Of a stretch of 54,728 nucleotides of DNA, positions 1 through 8,608 are shown piece after piece. Origin of the DNA: Candidatus Thorarchaeota archaeon (GTDB taxonomy: Archaea; Asgardarchaeota; Thorarchaeia; Thorarchaeales; Thorarchaeaceae); contig JAFGAR010000163.1 of the NCBI GenBank assembly GCA_016933575.1, positions 1 through 54,728 on the forward strand, given 5' to 3'. Position numbers and translations under genes: made by a program. The number at the start of each line of letters is the position of its first letter. The stretch's first letter is position 1. The notes under the pieces are model-generated. The model was not told where the DNA came from. It did not search any database and saw only the letters and a list, made by a program, of their open reading frames with translations.

Positions 1-147
1 ATAATTATTTATTAATAATAAAACTTATATAATAATGATTATCTTCAAACATCAACAAACTTGGAGATGATTCTTGGGCGGGACATACTCAAAGATTCAT
101 TACCAGGTAGAATCAATACATATTACCAACAATGGAGATGTAAAGAA

Positions 148-798
148 ATGGAAGAAACAAAAGTTGAGAAGAGAATGCTTCTGATTGGGGAAGAAGCACC
201 AGATTTTGAGGCTGTCACTACTGACGGTCCAATCAAGTTCAGTGAGTGGGCAAAGGGTCATTGGGTCATATTATTCTCACACCCTGCTGACTTTACTCCC
301 GTTTGTACCACTGAGTTCATGGCATTCGCTGATATCTATCCGGAACTGAAAGAGAGAGGAGTCAAACTCATCGGACTCAGCATTGATAGCATCTATTCAC
401 ACATTTCGTGGCTTAGAACCATCAAGGAGAAGCTCGGAAAAGAGATTCCATTCCCAGTCATCGAAGACCTGAGCATGAACGTTGCTTCAAAATACGGAAT
501 GGTTCATCCGTCACAGAGTGCAACTGCTGCCGTACGTGCAGTGTTTTTCATTGATCCTAACTTCAAGCTACGCGCATTGGTCTACTACCCATTGAGCACT
601 GGTCGTAACATGGCAGAATTCCTTCGTGTCATTGACGCATTTCAGACAGCTGACAAGCATAACGTTGCAACCCCAGCCAACTGGCACCCCGGAGATGAGG
701 TCATTGTACCTCCTCCAAAGACATCTGCTGCAGCAGAGAAACGCATGTCAGAAGGATATGACTGCACTGACTGGTTCTTCTGTAAGAAGAAGCTCTAG
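148..798 (+). CDS. Peroxiredoxin (archaeal Prx6-like thioredoxin peroxidase)
   Basis: Cytosolic thiol peroxidase that reduces peroxides, 216 aa. The peroxidatic cysteine lies in HPADFTPVCTTE (Cys53 counted from this start). A C-terminal pair Cys206/Cys212 in YDCTDWFFC matches the extra cysteines of archaeal thioredoxin peroxidases such as the Aeropyrum enzyme, so a disulfide relay with a C-terminal resolving Cys is likely. The frame is open further upstream to 61, but GGAG at 134-137 sits about 10 nt before the ATG at 148 and the family begins near here. It is a single gene, followed by a terminator-like hairpin. Family assignment is secure; the physiological reductant is unknown. Confidence 0.93.
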   Translation: MEETKVEKRMLLIGEEAPDFEAVTTDGPIKFSEWAKGHWVILFSHPADFTPVCTTEFMAFADIYPELKERGVKLIGLSIDSIYSHISWLRTIKEKLGKEIPFPVIEDLSMNVASKYGMVHPSQSATAAVRAVFFIDPNFKLRALVYYPLSTGRNMAEFLRVIDAFQTADKHNVATPANWHPGDEVIVPPPKTSAAAEKRMSEGYDCTDWFFCKKKL

Positions 799-811
799 GA
801 TTACTATTCTT

Positions 812-848
812 GTGGGGTAATTATGCCCCACGCTCTTTTTATTTTCAA
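812..848 (+). terminator. Intrinsic-terminator-like hairpin after the peroxiredoxin gene
   Basis: A 6-bp stem GTGGGG (812-817) / CCCCAC (826-831) with an 8-nt loop is followed by CTCTTTTTATTTT. Seen in sequence; function inferred. Confidence 0.6.
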
Positions 849-965
849 TCACTTGTTTATGCTCTATTTTGAAATCATAGAACACGTGTTCTAATTTTTT
901 AATCATACTTATAGGTATGTTCAATCAATCTTCTTGAAATTGAAATTACTTGGAGGAACGAGCAA

Positions 966-1757
966 TTGGTATTCAATCCTTTAGGCCCAGGTCTTGAAAT
1001 CGTCTGGGACATCATTGCAATGATCATTTCAATCGTTGCAGTCATGATGGTTGTTATGATCAATGGAGCAATTCAGAAGAGTGGGAAACTATCTTCTGAT
1101 GTAACCCGTAAGATTGTGCACATCTTTGCTGCACCAGTCTTTCTGGTTACTTGGCTGTTGTATAGTGGTACTGTATTCAGTCGGTATCTTGCTTTAATCG
1201 TACCCATTCTATTTGTCCTACTCTTCGTAGGAATAGGTACCGGCAAAGTCGTAAATGAGGCCTTTGTAGGTTCAATGTCACGATCAGGTGATGCAAGTGA
1301 GCTCTTGAAAGGAACACTCTACTATGCTTTGATGATCTGTATCGTAACACTACTCTGGTTCTATGCCCCTGCTGGAAATCCAACAGCGTTCGTCATACTT
1401 GGTTGTCTTGCAGGCGGTGATGGATTAGCGGATGTTATAGGACGTAAATATGGTGGAGAACGTAAGTTTGGTGTCGGTGGTGCGGAAAAGACAGCTGCAG
1501 GGTCTATTGGTATGTTCATAGGTTCATTCCTGTTCAGCTACATTCTAATTGCAATCTTCTCATTGGAATATGCAACGTTCGATATTGTAGCACTATTTCT
1601 GCCGATACTGATAATCTCCCTCGTGGCTACAATAGTTGAAGCGCTATCACCAAAGAACCTTGACAACTGGACAGTTCCGATTGCAGTAATTGTGATGGTT
1701 ATTCTATTCATCTATCTGACTCCTGCTTGGTGGCCTTTCGCAGTACTGACAATCTAA
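966..1757 (+). CDS. Dolichol/phytol kinase-like (SEC59/VTE5 family) membrane protein
   Basis: Polytopic membrane protein of 263 aa, about seven hydrophobic segments. It carries the family signatures RKIVH (49-53), GDGLADVIGRKYG (151-163), EKTAAGS (174-180) and VEALSPKNLDNW near residue 222. Relatives phosphorylate polyprenols (dolichol, phytol) with CTP; in archaea the substrate could be geranylgeraniol or dolichol. TTG at 966 is chosen because GGAGG (952-956) lies 9 nt upstream and no good ATG exists. The next gene, 21 bp downstream, is isopentenyl phosphate kinase, so both genes probably serve isoprenoid phosphate metabolism. A phosphatidate cytidylyltransferase-like activity is the alternative. 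Confidence 0.8.
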   Translation: MVFNPLGPGLEIVWDIIAMIISIVAVMMVVMINGAIQKSGKLSSDVTRKIVHIFAAPVFLVTWLLYSGTVFSRYLALIVPILFVLLFVGIGTGKVVNEAFVGSMSRSGDASELLKGTLYYALMICIVTLLWFYAPAGNPTAFVILGCLAGGDGLADVIGRKYGGERKFGVGGAEKTAAGSIGMFIGSFLFSYILIAIFSLEYATFDIVALFLPILIISLVATIVEALSPKNLDNWTVPIAVIVMVILFIYLTPAWWPFAVLTI

Positions 1758-1778
1758 TAATCGGGTGGTAACTGAAGA

Positions 1779-2597
1779 ATGGAGAAAGAGCTCACGGTAA
1801 TCAAGTTGGGCGGGTCGCTTCTCACTGACAAGTCCAAGCCTTATGAGGCAAGAAAGTCCATAATCGCGGCCACTGCAAGGGAGCTCAAGGAATGCATTGA
1901 TGAAGGTCTTATCGAGTCCCTAGTCATTGTTCATGGCGTAGGGTCTTTTGGTCACCCACCAGTCCTTGAACATAAATTGTACAAGGGATTCACAGGGCCT
2001 GAACAATTCATTCCTCTCTCCAAGACTCAAGGCATCGTGAATGAATTTCGTCTGATGATTACAAAGGAATTCCAAGATGCTGGGCTACCAGTGAACCTTC
2101 TTCACCCGTCCTCAATGCTCGTAGCAGAGAAGATGCGAATAACCAAGACGTCATTCGAGTCCCTACGGGGTTGGATGACCTTAGGGATGATACCCCTTCT
2201 TGGAGGCGATCTTCTCTATGATCGGACTATGGGGTTCTGCATAGGAAGTGGTGATGAGTTAGCTATAGTCTTGGCTCGAGATCTTCGTGCAAAGCGTCTG
2301 ATCTTCGCCTTAGATGAGCTTGGGGTCTATGATGGTGACCCAAAGAAGAATCCACAAGCAAAATTGATGACGCGTATCGATATCAATGACCTTGATAGCA
2401 TTCTAGAAGGATTAGAACAGCTAGGGAAGGGAGATGCAAGTGGGGCAATGAAGGGTAAACTATCATACATCTCCGTTGTCAAGGACCTGATTGAAGGCGG
2501 TCTAGATACAACCTTGCTTTCAATGATGAAATATGGAAACTTGAAGGCTCTACTAGAGGGTCAAGATATTCCATGCACTAGAATAGTAAGCAAGTAA
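1779..2597 (+). CDS. ipk: Isopentenyl phosphate kinase
   Basis: Amino-acid-kinase-fold enzyme that converts isopentenyl phosphate to isopentenyl diphosphate in the archaeal mevalonate pathway; 272 aa, the usual length. Visible motifs are VIKLGGSLLTDK at the N terminus and HGVGSFGH (52-59). The last His corresponds to the catalytic His of the family. The usual HGGGSFGH has Val for the second Gly here. The C-terminal part has the GDASGAMKGKL segment that binds nucleotide in this fold. GGTGG upstream of the ATG is a plausible ribosome site. It follows the polyprenol-kinase-like gene and is probably co-transcribed with it. Confidence 0.93.
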   Translation: MEKELTVIKLGGSLLTDKSKPYEARKSIIAATARELKECIDEGLIESLVIVHGVGSFGHPPVLEHKLYKGFTGPEQFIPLSKTQGIVNEFRLMITKEFQDAGLPVNLLHPSSMLVAEKMRITKTSFESLRGWMTLGMIPLLGGDLLYDRTMGFCIGSGDELAIVLARDLRAKRLIFALDELGVYDGDPKKNPQAKLMTRIDINDLDSILEGLEQLGKGDASGAMKGKLSYISVVKDLIEGGLDTTLLSMMKYGNLKALLEGQDIPCTRIVSK

Positions 2598-2603
2598 AAC
2601 GTA

Positions 2604-2640
2604 GTGTGGGACTCTAATGTTCCACACACTCATTTTCTTT
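2604..2640 (+). terminator. Hairpin terminator between convergent genes
   Basis: Stem GTGTGG (2604-2609) / CCACAC (2622-2627) followed by CTCATTTTCTTT, 7 nt after the kinase stop codon. The T-tract runs into the 3' end of the convergent glycosyltransferase gene. Confidence 0.5.
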
Positions 2641-3850
2641 GAGCATGAACCAGAGAATCATAGATGGTGAGCATCTCTTCAGAATGATTCTTGATATTAA
2701 ATCGTGATTCAGCGGTTCTTCTTGCATTGACACCTAGTCTTTTTTGAAGATTATCATCCTGTAATAAGGACCGGATGCTATCTACTAGCTCCTTCAAACT
2801 ATCCGGAGAAATCATCAGTCCATTCTCGTTATGCGTAACTATCTCACTTGGGCCAAAGACATTCGTTGTAATTACAGGCACACCACAGGCCATAGCTTCG
2901 ACTATTGAGAGTCCAAATGGTTCCTCTCGCGATGGGTAGATGAATATTCTACTCTGGTTGATAAGCTCAGGTACCCTCTTGGTGTCCACTACACCTAGAT
3001 AGTCCACCAAGTTAGATACTCCTGCAGTTTTGAATTGCTTCAGCAAGCCTTCTCTAAGTAATCCTTCTCCTGTCATCAAGAAGCGCAGATTTGGGAAGTC
3101 ATCTCTCAGGTTTATTAGCATCTCAGGAAAGAGATCCACTGCCTTCATCCTCTCAAGCCGCCCCATGAAAGCAATATCCCATCTCTTTTGAGTTATAGTC
3201 TGCGGAGTAAAGACTGATAGGTCAATACCAAGATAGCACGTGCGTACTGGAGTGACGATTTTTTTCTTCCCAAGATAATAACGCAATACTTCAGTCACAT
3301 TCTTACTCACTCCCAGAACCAGATCAAAAGGACAAGCACTGACAAATTCGTCATAATCAGTAGTCTTCTTTTCTCCTGGTAAAACCAGTGGTTTGGGTCG
3401 CCCGTGAATAGTGATAAGGAGCGGGATGTTGCTAATTCTCCCCTTCTCTCTCAGACCCATAAGCACTCTATTGAAAATAACATAGGTACTGTGCGCATGA
3501 ATGATGTCCGGTCTGGTTTCATTGATGGTCTCTAGCAGTTGTTCTTGTAATGATTCTACGTTCTTCTCTAGGTCGTCATCCCTAAACATCTGCGAAGCCT
3601 CACGTTCTCTTTCTTTTTCAGGAAGGGAATAGAAAATCCATTTTCTTGCTTCGAGAAGATTTCCTTGGAGGTACCTCACTGTGTAGTGAGTGTAGGCTAT
3701 TGATGCTGGCGTGTCCTGTCTAGGTGCCTGAGTGACGACTATTGATTCATGCCCAAGTCCTGCTAGATGTTTTGACAGATAATGAAGGTATGACTCATAC
3801 CCCCCAAGACCGGCAGGATTAAGGCTGTCACATAGATGTAGAATCTTCAT
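2630..3850 (-). CDS. Glycosyltransferase family 4 (GT-B fold)
   Basis: Retaining GT4-type glycosyltransferase of about 406 aa. The N-terminal acceptor domain starts KILHLCDSLNPAGLGGYE, with the Gly-rich loop. The C-terminal donor domain has FMGRLERMKAVD and the E-x7-E type motif EPFGLSIVEAMACGVPVI that binds the nucleotide sugar. There is no signal peptide or TM segment, so it works on the cytosolic side, probably in glycan or glycolipid synthesis; the sugar cannot be read from sequence. Two ATGs are adjacent (3853, 3850). GGAGG at 3860-3864 is better spaced for 3850. Transcribed convergently to the kinase gene. Confidence 0.88.
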   Translation of the reverse strand: MKILHLCDSLNPAGLGGYESYLHYLSKHLAGLGHESIVVTQAPRQDTPASIAYTHYTVRYLQGNLLEARKWIFYSLPEKEREREASQMFRDDDLEKNVESLQEQLLETINETRPDIIHAHSTYVIFNRVLMGLREKGRISNIPLLITIHGRPKPLVLPGEKKTTDYDEFVSACPFDLVLGVSKNVTEVLRYYLGKKKIVTPVRTCYLGIDLSVFTPQTITQKRWDIAFMGRLERMKAVDLFPEMLINLRDDFPNLRFLMTGEGLLREGLLKQFKTAGVSNLVDYLGVVDTKRVPELINQSRIFIYPSREEPFGLSIVEAMACGVPVITTNVFGPSEIVTHNENGLMISPDSLKELVDSIRSLLQDDNLQKRLGVNARRTAESRFNIKNHSEEMLTIYDSLVHAQRK

Positions 3851-3917
3851 CATTCAACCTCCAGTATCGTCCAGGTTTAAGTTAGAGTAGTGTCTTTCTA
3901 ATCTATCTAGCTATTTG

Positions 3918-4994
3918 ATGACCCTGTTCTCTGAGGTCAAAGATGTGCCAGAAGAAAAAATCGTGAAATCTCCAATAGAACCACGTGATCGTGATATCTT
4001 CAGAGACCACCAGCATAGACTATTTGTTGTCCTCGGGTATATTCAACCCACTGATAGAGTACTATCTTATCTAAAGTACGTTCCCGATGAAGATGGAATG
4101 TGGAAGACTGCTGATACCCATTACCGTCGTGTATTTTGGGGAAGTGTCGACTCAACAGTTGAGGGGATGACAATCCTCCCCGAGGATTACATAATACTAG
4201 ACACCCATTTCAATACAAATCTTGTTGAACCTCCCTGTGAAGCAGTTGAGAAGTTCTATTGTCCGGAAGAACGGCTTCAGGAGATTCTCAATGATTCTCA
4301 GGATGCACTCGAAGAACTAACGAAAAAAGCTGCAGAGCTTCTCCATGATAGACTTGGGATTCCTATGAAGAATCTTGGAGTTGCAGGTAGTATTCTCTGG
4401 AGAGGTCATAGTCCCACCCGTTCAGACATAAACATGAACATCTATGGATATCAAGCATCCAGAGATCTTTTTGAGAACCTTGCTAACCTTGAGGGGGTTC
4501 CCGGTCTGGCCAGATTAAGGGAACTTCCTGAATGGGGAAACACAATCAAAAGAGTGCGTGAACGAATTCCCGTTCTCCAGTCAGTCGACCTCAACACCCT
4601 CTTCTCTCGACGACGAGCTCTCTGTCTTGAGAATAGATGTATAGGAATCACTCCTGTTCTCTATAACCAAGAGGCTCCAATCCACCATGGGTCCGAGTCA
4701 TATACCACACTGAAGAGTGACCCTGTCAAATGCAGATTGACCATTGAGAATGCGGATTATGGCATCTTCCATCCAGCCATCTATGGAACCTCTCCTGTCA
4801 TATATGATGGTCTGACCATTGATCGCATCTTGGTCTTTGATGGAGCCTTTGGAGGGCTTTTTGTTGAGGGCGACTCTGTAGAGGTTTCTGGTACACTTCA
4901 AAAGGTCTTGGTATCTGAGGACCAACGAGAGTTCTATCAGATAATGGTGGGTACTAAGGCTGGCTCAGGAAAGGAATACATTCGATTTCTCTAG
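3918..4994 (+). CDS. Predicted nucleotidyltransferase-like protein (COG1665-like)
   Basis: Soluble protein of 358 aa. The central segment GVAGSILWRGHSPTRSDINMNIYG resembles the GS-x-SDID core of nucleotidyltransferase-fold proteins, as in an archaeal family of predicted nucleotidyltransferases. The last acid of the usual DxD is Asn here (SDINMN), so activity is uncertain. The C-terminal 80 residues look like a small beta-rich domain. No ribosome site precedes the TTG/ATG pair; ATG 3918 is taken, as probably leaderless. Trm5 follows 45 bp later on the same strand. Function unknown. Confidence 0.6.
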   Translation: MTLFSEVKDVPEEKIVKSPIEPRDRDIFRDHQHRLFVVLGYIQPTDRVLSYLKYVPDEDGMWKTADTHYRRVFWGSVDSTVEGMTILPEDYIILDTHFNTNLVEPPCEAVEKFYCPEERLQEILNDSQDALEELTKKAAELLHDRLGIPMKNLGVAGSILWRGHSPTRSDINMNIYGYQASRDLFENLANLEGVPGLARLRELPEWGNTIKRVRERIPVLQSVDLNTLFSRRRALCLENRCIGITPVLYNQEAPIHHGSESYTTLKSDPVKCRLTIENADYGIFHPAIYGTSPVIYDGLTIDRILVFDGAFGGLFVEGDSVEVSGTLQKVLVSEDQREFYQIMVGTKAGSGKEYIRFL

Positions 4995-5039
4995 AGAGTA
5001 CCATCACAACTATCTTAGGTAGCTTGTCATATTCCGAGG

Positions 5040-6101
5040 ATGATGTCATCTGAGCGATTTTATGTCAGTGTCCCAGTTCGATATGGAGAGCAGATACGGA
5101 AGATTCTATCAGAGATGAATCTTCTTGATGGCGATTTCAAGATAATCTCAGAGAGCGGCACCTTATTTCTCCCAACAACCAATGAGATAGCTCTGAATAG
5201 AATTCATGCAATAGCCAAAGATTTACCATTAGAGATAGGCAGACGCTCCTTTGAAATGACGAATCAAGGTCCTCGGACATTATCTGAGGCATTAGATGGA
5301 AGACTTCCCTCTGAGAAACTTGCTCTTCTTCCAAGAGCCTATGACCTAGTAGGCGATATTGCTGTTCTGGAGATCCCAGACGAGCTCGCTTCTCACTCCA
5401 AACTTATTGGTGAAGTCTTTCATAGCATACATCGGAATTTCAACGTGGTTCTTGCGAAAAGAGGTGCTGTTTCAGGAGTTACACGTGTCCGACAATATGA
5501 TTTTCTCTCTGGAGAAGAAAGAACAAAGACAATCCATACCGAGTATGGATGTCGTCTAGCGGTAGATCTCGAGAAGGCATACTTTAGCCCCCGTTTACTT
5601 GAGGAGCATAATCGAGTTGCACAACTAGTAGAGGAGAATGAAGTCGTTATTGATATGTTCTGTGGAGTTGGTCCTTTTGCAATTCATATTGCACGGCTGA
5701 AACAGGCTCAAATCATTGCTATAGATGTTAATCCTGCGGCAATCGCACTTCTCAAGGAGAGTATCTCACTTAATCGACTTGTTGGATCAATTATTCCAGT
5801 AGTGGCGGATGCTCATGAATACATCAATGACCACGAATTGCATGCTGACCGCGTCATAATGAACCATCCTTCAGGTGCATCCAATTTTATCCTTGACGCA
5901 TGTAGAATCTTGGAAGCTGGAGGCATCATTCATTACTATGATTTCATCGGGGGTGACAATCCCGAGAATACATTGACTGAGAAGATATGTAAGTTGATAG
6001 AAGAAGGTGGACGTTCAGTAAAACAGGTCTCCACTATTAGAAGAGTACGAGATAGTGCTCCTTATGAGTATCAAATGGTAGCAGACATTATTCTCGATTG
6101 A
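5040..6101 (+). CDS. trm5: tRNA (guanine-N1)-methyltransferase Trm5
   Basis: SAM-dependent class I methyltransferase of 353 aa that makes m1G at position 37 of tRNAs read by eukaryotic/archaeal Trm5. Key segments: EYGCRLAVDLEKAYFSPRL before the Rossmann domain, the SAM loop DMFCGVGPF near residues 204-212, acidic strand end AIDVNPAA, and MNHPSGASNFILDA, the counterpart of the NLPxxAxxFLD catalytic motif. m1G37 is the substrate of TYW1, which is encoded 2.5 kb away. The last 14 bp overlap the convergent DUF371 gene. Paralogue TYW2 (Taw2) is the alternative, less likely from the motif. Confidence 0.87.
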   Translation: MMSSERFYVSVPVRYGEQIRKILSEMNLLDGDFKIISESGTLFLPTTNEIALNRIHAIAKDLPLEIGRRSFEMTNQGPRTLSEALDGRLPSEKLALLPRAYDLVGDIAVLEIPDELASHSKLIGEVFHSIHRNFNVVLAKRGAVSGVTRVRQYDFLSGEERTKTIHTEYGCRLAVDLEKAYFSPRLLEEHNRVAQLVEENEVVIDMFCGVGPFAIHIARLKQAQIIAIDVNPAAIALLKESISLNRLVGSIIPVVADAHEYINDHELHADRVIMNHPSGASNFILDACRILEAGGIIHYYDFIGGDNPENTLTEKICKLIEEGGRSVKQVSTIRRVRDSAPYEYQMVADIILD

Positions 6102-6516
6102 TGAACTGAATCTCGCAATGAAGAATAGAATCAGGTCTTTTGAGATGATTGATGAATTCTTTGTTCAGGTCAGAAGCTGCCTTATCTGCTTTCACCATGA
6201 GAGTCCGACCGCATTCAAATAAGCTCGTTCTTGTAACCATACTAATTGAGTCTGAATAGGTGAGTCTCTTACTACCAGTCCCTGTCACCTGTTCAGTAAT
6301 ACCTTCTATCTCCATGATAAGTACTATTGTAGTAGTTTCCAATTTTGCTAGGTTCTTCATTTCTGCATCAATATCTAATAGAGTAAGATTCGACCGCACT
6401 CCAATAATGCAAGTTCCTTGTTTTGTGAGGTGGCTCTCTGAGGTTATCTCAATAGTAGATTTATGATCTCCAATTACATTCTCGTGTCCATAGGCAGTGA
6501 ATCGTATTTTTCGCAT
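6088..6516 (-). CDS. DUF371 family protein
   Basis: Archaeal conserved protein of 142 aa with the N-terminal AYGHENVIGDHKSTIEIT and CIIGVRSN segments typical of DUF371. No catalytic role is known for the family. It is soluble, mixed alpha/beta, without TM segments. Its 3' end overlaps the trm5 3' end by 14 bp, and its start lies beside the divergent pcm promoter, so the two starts share a control region of about 60 bp. Family call is good; function is unknown. Confidence 0.8.
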   Translation of the reverse strand: MRKIRFTAYGHENVIGDHKSTIEITSESHLTKQGTCIIGVRSNLTLLDIDAEMKNLAKLETTTIVLIMEIEGITEQVTGTGSKRLTYSDSISMVTRTSLFECGRTLMVKADKAASDLNKEFINHLKRPDSILHCEIQFINRE

Positions 6517-6574
6517 GAATTTCTACTTCTACCAATCCTTTTATGAATCCATGTCCTCTCAGTTTGTGATTTGT

Positions 6575-7252
6575 ATGCCTAAGGAACAGTTCAGTAAAGC
6601 AGTGGATGATTTAGTACAGAGGCTACGAAATGCTGGATATCTTGTTAGCGATGAGATGGAACGAGCAGTCCGGGCTGTTCCAAGGGAGGAATTTGTACAT
6701 CCATCGACAAGAGAACATGCCTATCGAGACAACCCACTCTCTATAGGACTTGGGCAGACAATATCTGCTCCTCATATGTGTGTAATAATGTGTGAAGGCT
6801 TGAAACTGAAACCAGGCTTAAAGGTCCTCGAGGTAGGGGCAGGTTCTGGTTACCATGCAGCTCTATGTGCGGAAATGGTTGCTCCTAAGAGGTCTTCAGA
6901 ACAGGGCCATGTATATACAATCGAAATAGTCGAAGGACTAATCGAGTTCTCTCAGAAAAACTTGGAACGTACTGGTTATGCTGATCGGGTCACATTGGTT
7001 CGAGGGGATGGCGGATTAGGTCTTCCAGAACATGCACCCTATGATCGCATACTTGTTGCTGCAGCTGCACCAGATATACCACCTCCACTTATTGAACAAC
7101 TAGCCCCTAATGGAATCATGCTCATTCCTATCGGAAGCAGAGGATTCTTCCAAGACTTGTTTAAGATCGAAAAAGACAAGGATGGGAAAATCACTCGCCG
7201 CAATTGGGGTGGTGTAGCATTTGTACCTTTGACTGGAGAGTATGGTCACTAG
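6575..7252 (+). CDS. pcm: Protein-L-isoaspartate O-methyltransferase
   Basis: Repairs isoaspartyl residues in damaged proteins by SAM-dependent carboxyl methylation. Family hallmarks: VPREEFVHP, the loop NPLSIGLGQTISAPHM, SAM motif LEVGAGSGYHAAL and the post-I region. The frame is open to 6497. ATG 6575 gives 225 aa, the usual size, and a TATA-like TTTTATGAA lies about 30 bp upstream, favouring a leaderless message; ATG 6551 is the alternative. Upstream codons would overlap the divergent DUF371 gene. Stop is 2 bp from the convergent riboflavin kinase gene. Confidence 0.93.
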   Translation: MPKEQFSKAVDDLVQRLRNAGYLVSDEMERAVRAVPREEFVHPSTREHAYRDNPLSIGLGQTISAPHMCVIMCEGLKLKPGLKVLEVGAGSGYHAALCAEMVAPKRSSEQGHVYTIEIVEGLIEFSQKNLERTGYADRVTLVRGDGGLGLPEHAPYDRILVAAAAPDIPPPLIEQLAPNGIMLIPIGSRGFFQDLFKIEKDKDGKITRRNWGGVAFVPLTGEYGH

Positions 7253-7254
7253 TC

Positions 7255-7935
7255 CTAGGTCACCATATGAAGTGGAATGACAGTCAAAGTCACCTTGTCA
7301 TCATCACCAATATTCAATGTCTTTCGAATGTCCACTGGCGCGACAACTTCGAGAATATCTTCGCTATGATGAGTTCTCTGAGCCATCACTACCGCTGCTT
7401 CTATCTCATTGTTCACCTTTACACGGTAACAGATGACATCTCCGAATGTACGGCCCTTGTGCTGAAATCCATTGAGAACGAGTGGTGGTGTACTCTTCAT
7501 TCTTCCAATGGCTCTTCGTGCATCCTCATCCATGACCTTGACATTCAGAGTTCCAAGGTGTGGTCTGAAACCCAATGCACTCCTGAGCTTTGATGCATAC
7601 ACATCTACATAGTACGCACCTTCGCCTATTCCTGTGACAATCTTTCCTTCGATGACAATCTCATCCCGCGGCGGAGTGAAAGCCACCTCAAGATTTGTTA
7701 GAATCTGTACAAGTTCCGTTCTTCCTTTTTCAGTAATCTGTAGGAGCATTCCCTCTGCAGTATGTATCCTCATTATGTATCCCTGTTCTACACACTCCAC
7801 AATCCGTCTTGATGCAGTCTGTTGACTGACATCCATTATCTCCCCCAGCTCTTTCGTTGTAAGCACTGTCTTATTATGAATTGCTCCCTTATTTGCCAGC
7901 GAGTACAATGTAAACCATATTTCTGGTGTGATCAT
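7255..7935 (-). CDS. ribK: CTP-dependent riboflavin kinase with N-terminal wHTH (RbkR type)
   Basis: Bifunctional protein of 226 aa. Residues 1-80 form a winged helix (TTKELGEIMDVSQQTASRRI is the HTH). Residues 90-225 are the archaeal CTP-dependent riboflavin kinase domain, with GKIVTGIGEGAYYV, ALGFRPHLGTLNVKV and the C-terminal ILEVVAPVDIRKTLNI. It makes FMN and in other archaea the wHTH version represses riboflavin genes. ATG 7935 is preferred over GTG 7944 because GTGA lies 5 nt upstream of it. Last gene of the TYW1-translin-ribK cluster; no riboflavin synthesis genes are nearby. Confidence 0.93.
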   Translation of the reverse strand: MITPEIWFTLYSLANKGAIHNKTVLTTKELGEIMDVSQQTASRRIVECVEQGYIMRIHTAEGMLLQITEKGRTELVQILTNLEVAFTPPRDEIVIEGKIVTGIGEGAYYVDVYASKLRSALGFRPHLGTLNVKVMDEDARRAIGRMKSTPPLVLNGFQHKGRTFGDVICYRVKVNNEIEAAVVMAQRTHHSEDILEVVAPVDIRKTLNIGDDDKVTLTVIPLHMVT

Positions 7936-7963
7936 CTCAGTCACTCTCTATACTACTCTGTTA

Positions 7964-8596
7964 CTAATCACCTTTTATTCGCTTTTCAAAATCTGAGAGT
8001 TCCCTAACAAGTCTACTCTGACCGACTGCTCTTGTTAAATCCCCTCTTGTACGTTCAACTAGTGATCTACCCACATCACATTTTCTTCTCAAATCCGGGA
8101 CAAGTGCGTTTGGATAATCGAAATTCTGAAGACCTTCAAGTATATCCTCCATAAGATTCAACATGGTTTCTGCTCGATTCACATCATCTTTTCGTAGAAA
8201 GTCTAGTGCTGCTCTCCTCAGCTCACCGATAACATCTGCAAGTCCAGTTAAATACGGTCTAGATGGGATTTGATACTCACTGGGCATTGTGTATTTGCCT
8301 TTTTCAATTAGAGATAACAAATTCACAGCCTCAGCAAGTTCTTGATAAGCCACATCTAGGACTCTTGATGCTGACATGAAACTACTATCAACAATTGATT
8401 CCGTGGCTTCATCTACTATCTTACGAGCATCGGAGATCAATTTCCATGCATCTTCGTATGCTCCTTTGTGAGTCTTCTTGATAGATTCACTACATTTACG
8501 AATAGCTTCCCTACTTAGCGGAAGTACCTTCTCTCGAACCTTGTCATCCGCATCAATTTCATCGCGCAAGCCCTGAAGTATCTCTAAAAATTCCAT
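7964..8596 (-). CDS. Translin family protein
   Basis: All-helical protein of 210 aa, the length of archaeal translin/TRAX homologues. It has the family signatures YLTGLADVIGELRR (about 125-138) and NALVPDLRRKCDVGRSLVERTR (about 164-185). Eukaryotic translin with TRAX (C3PO) is an endoribonuclease that degrades passenger strands and pre-tRNA fragments. TRAX-type catalytic acids are in the GEL and later D/E positions, so RNase activity is possible but unproven. AAGGTGAAC lies 6-7 nt before the ATG. It sits 12 bp after the TYW1 stop, which implies an operon. Confidence 0.88.
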   Translation of the reverse strand: MEFLEILQGLRDEIDADDKVREKVLPLSREAIRKCSESIKKTHKGAYEDAWKLISDARKIVDEATESIVDSSFMSASRVLDVAYQELAEAVNLLSLIEKGKYTMPSEYQIPSRPYLTGLADVIGELRRAALDFLRKDDVNRAETMLNLMEDILEGLQNFDYPNALVPDLRRKCDVGRSLVERTRGDLTRAVGQSRLVRELSDFEKRIKGD

Positions 8597-8608
8597 ATCT
8601 GTTCACCT

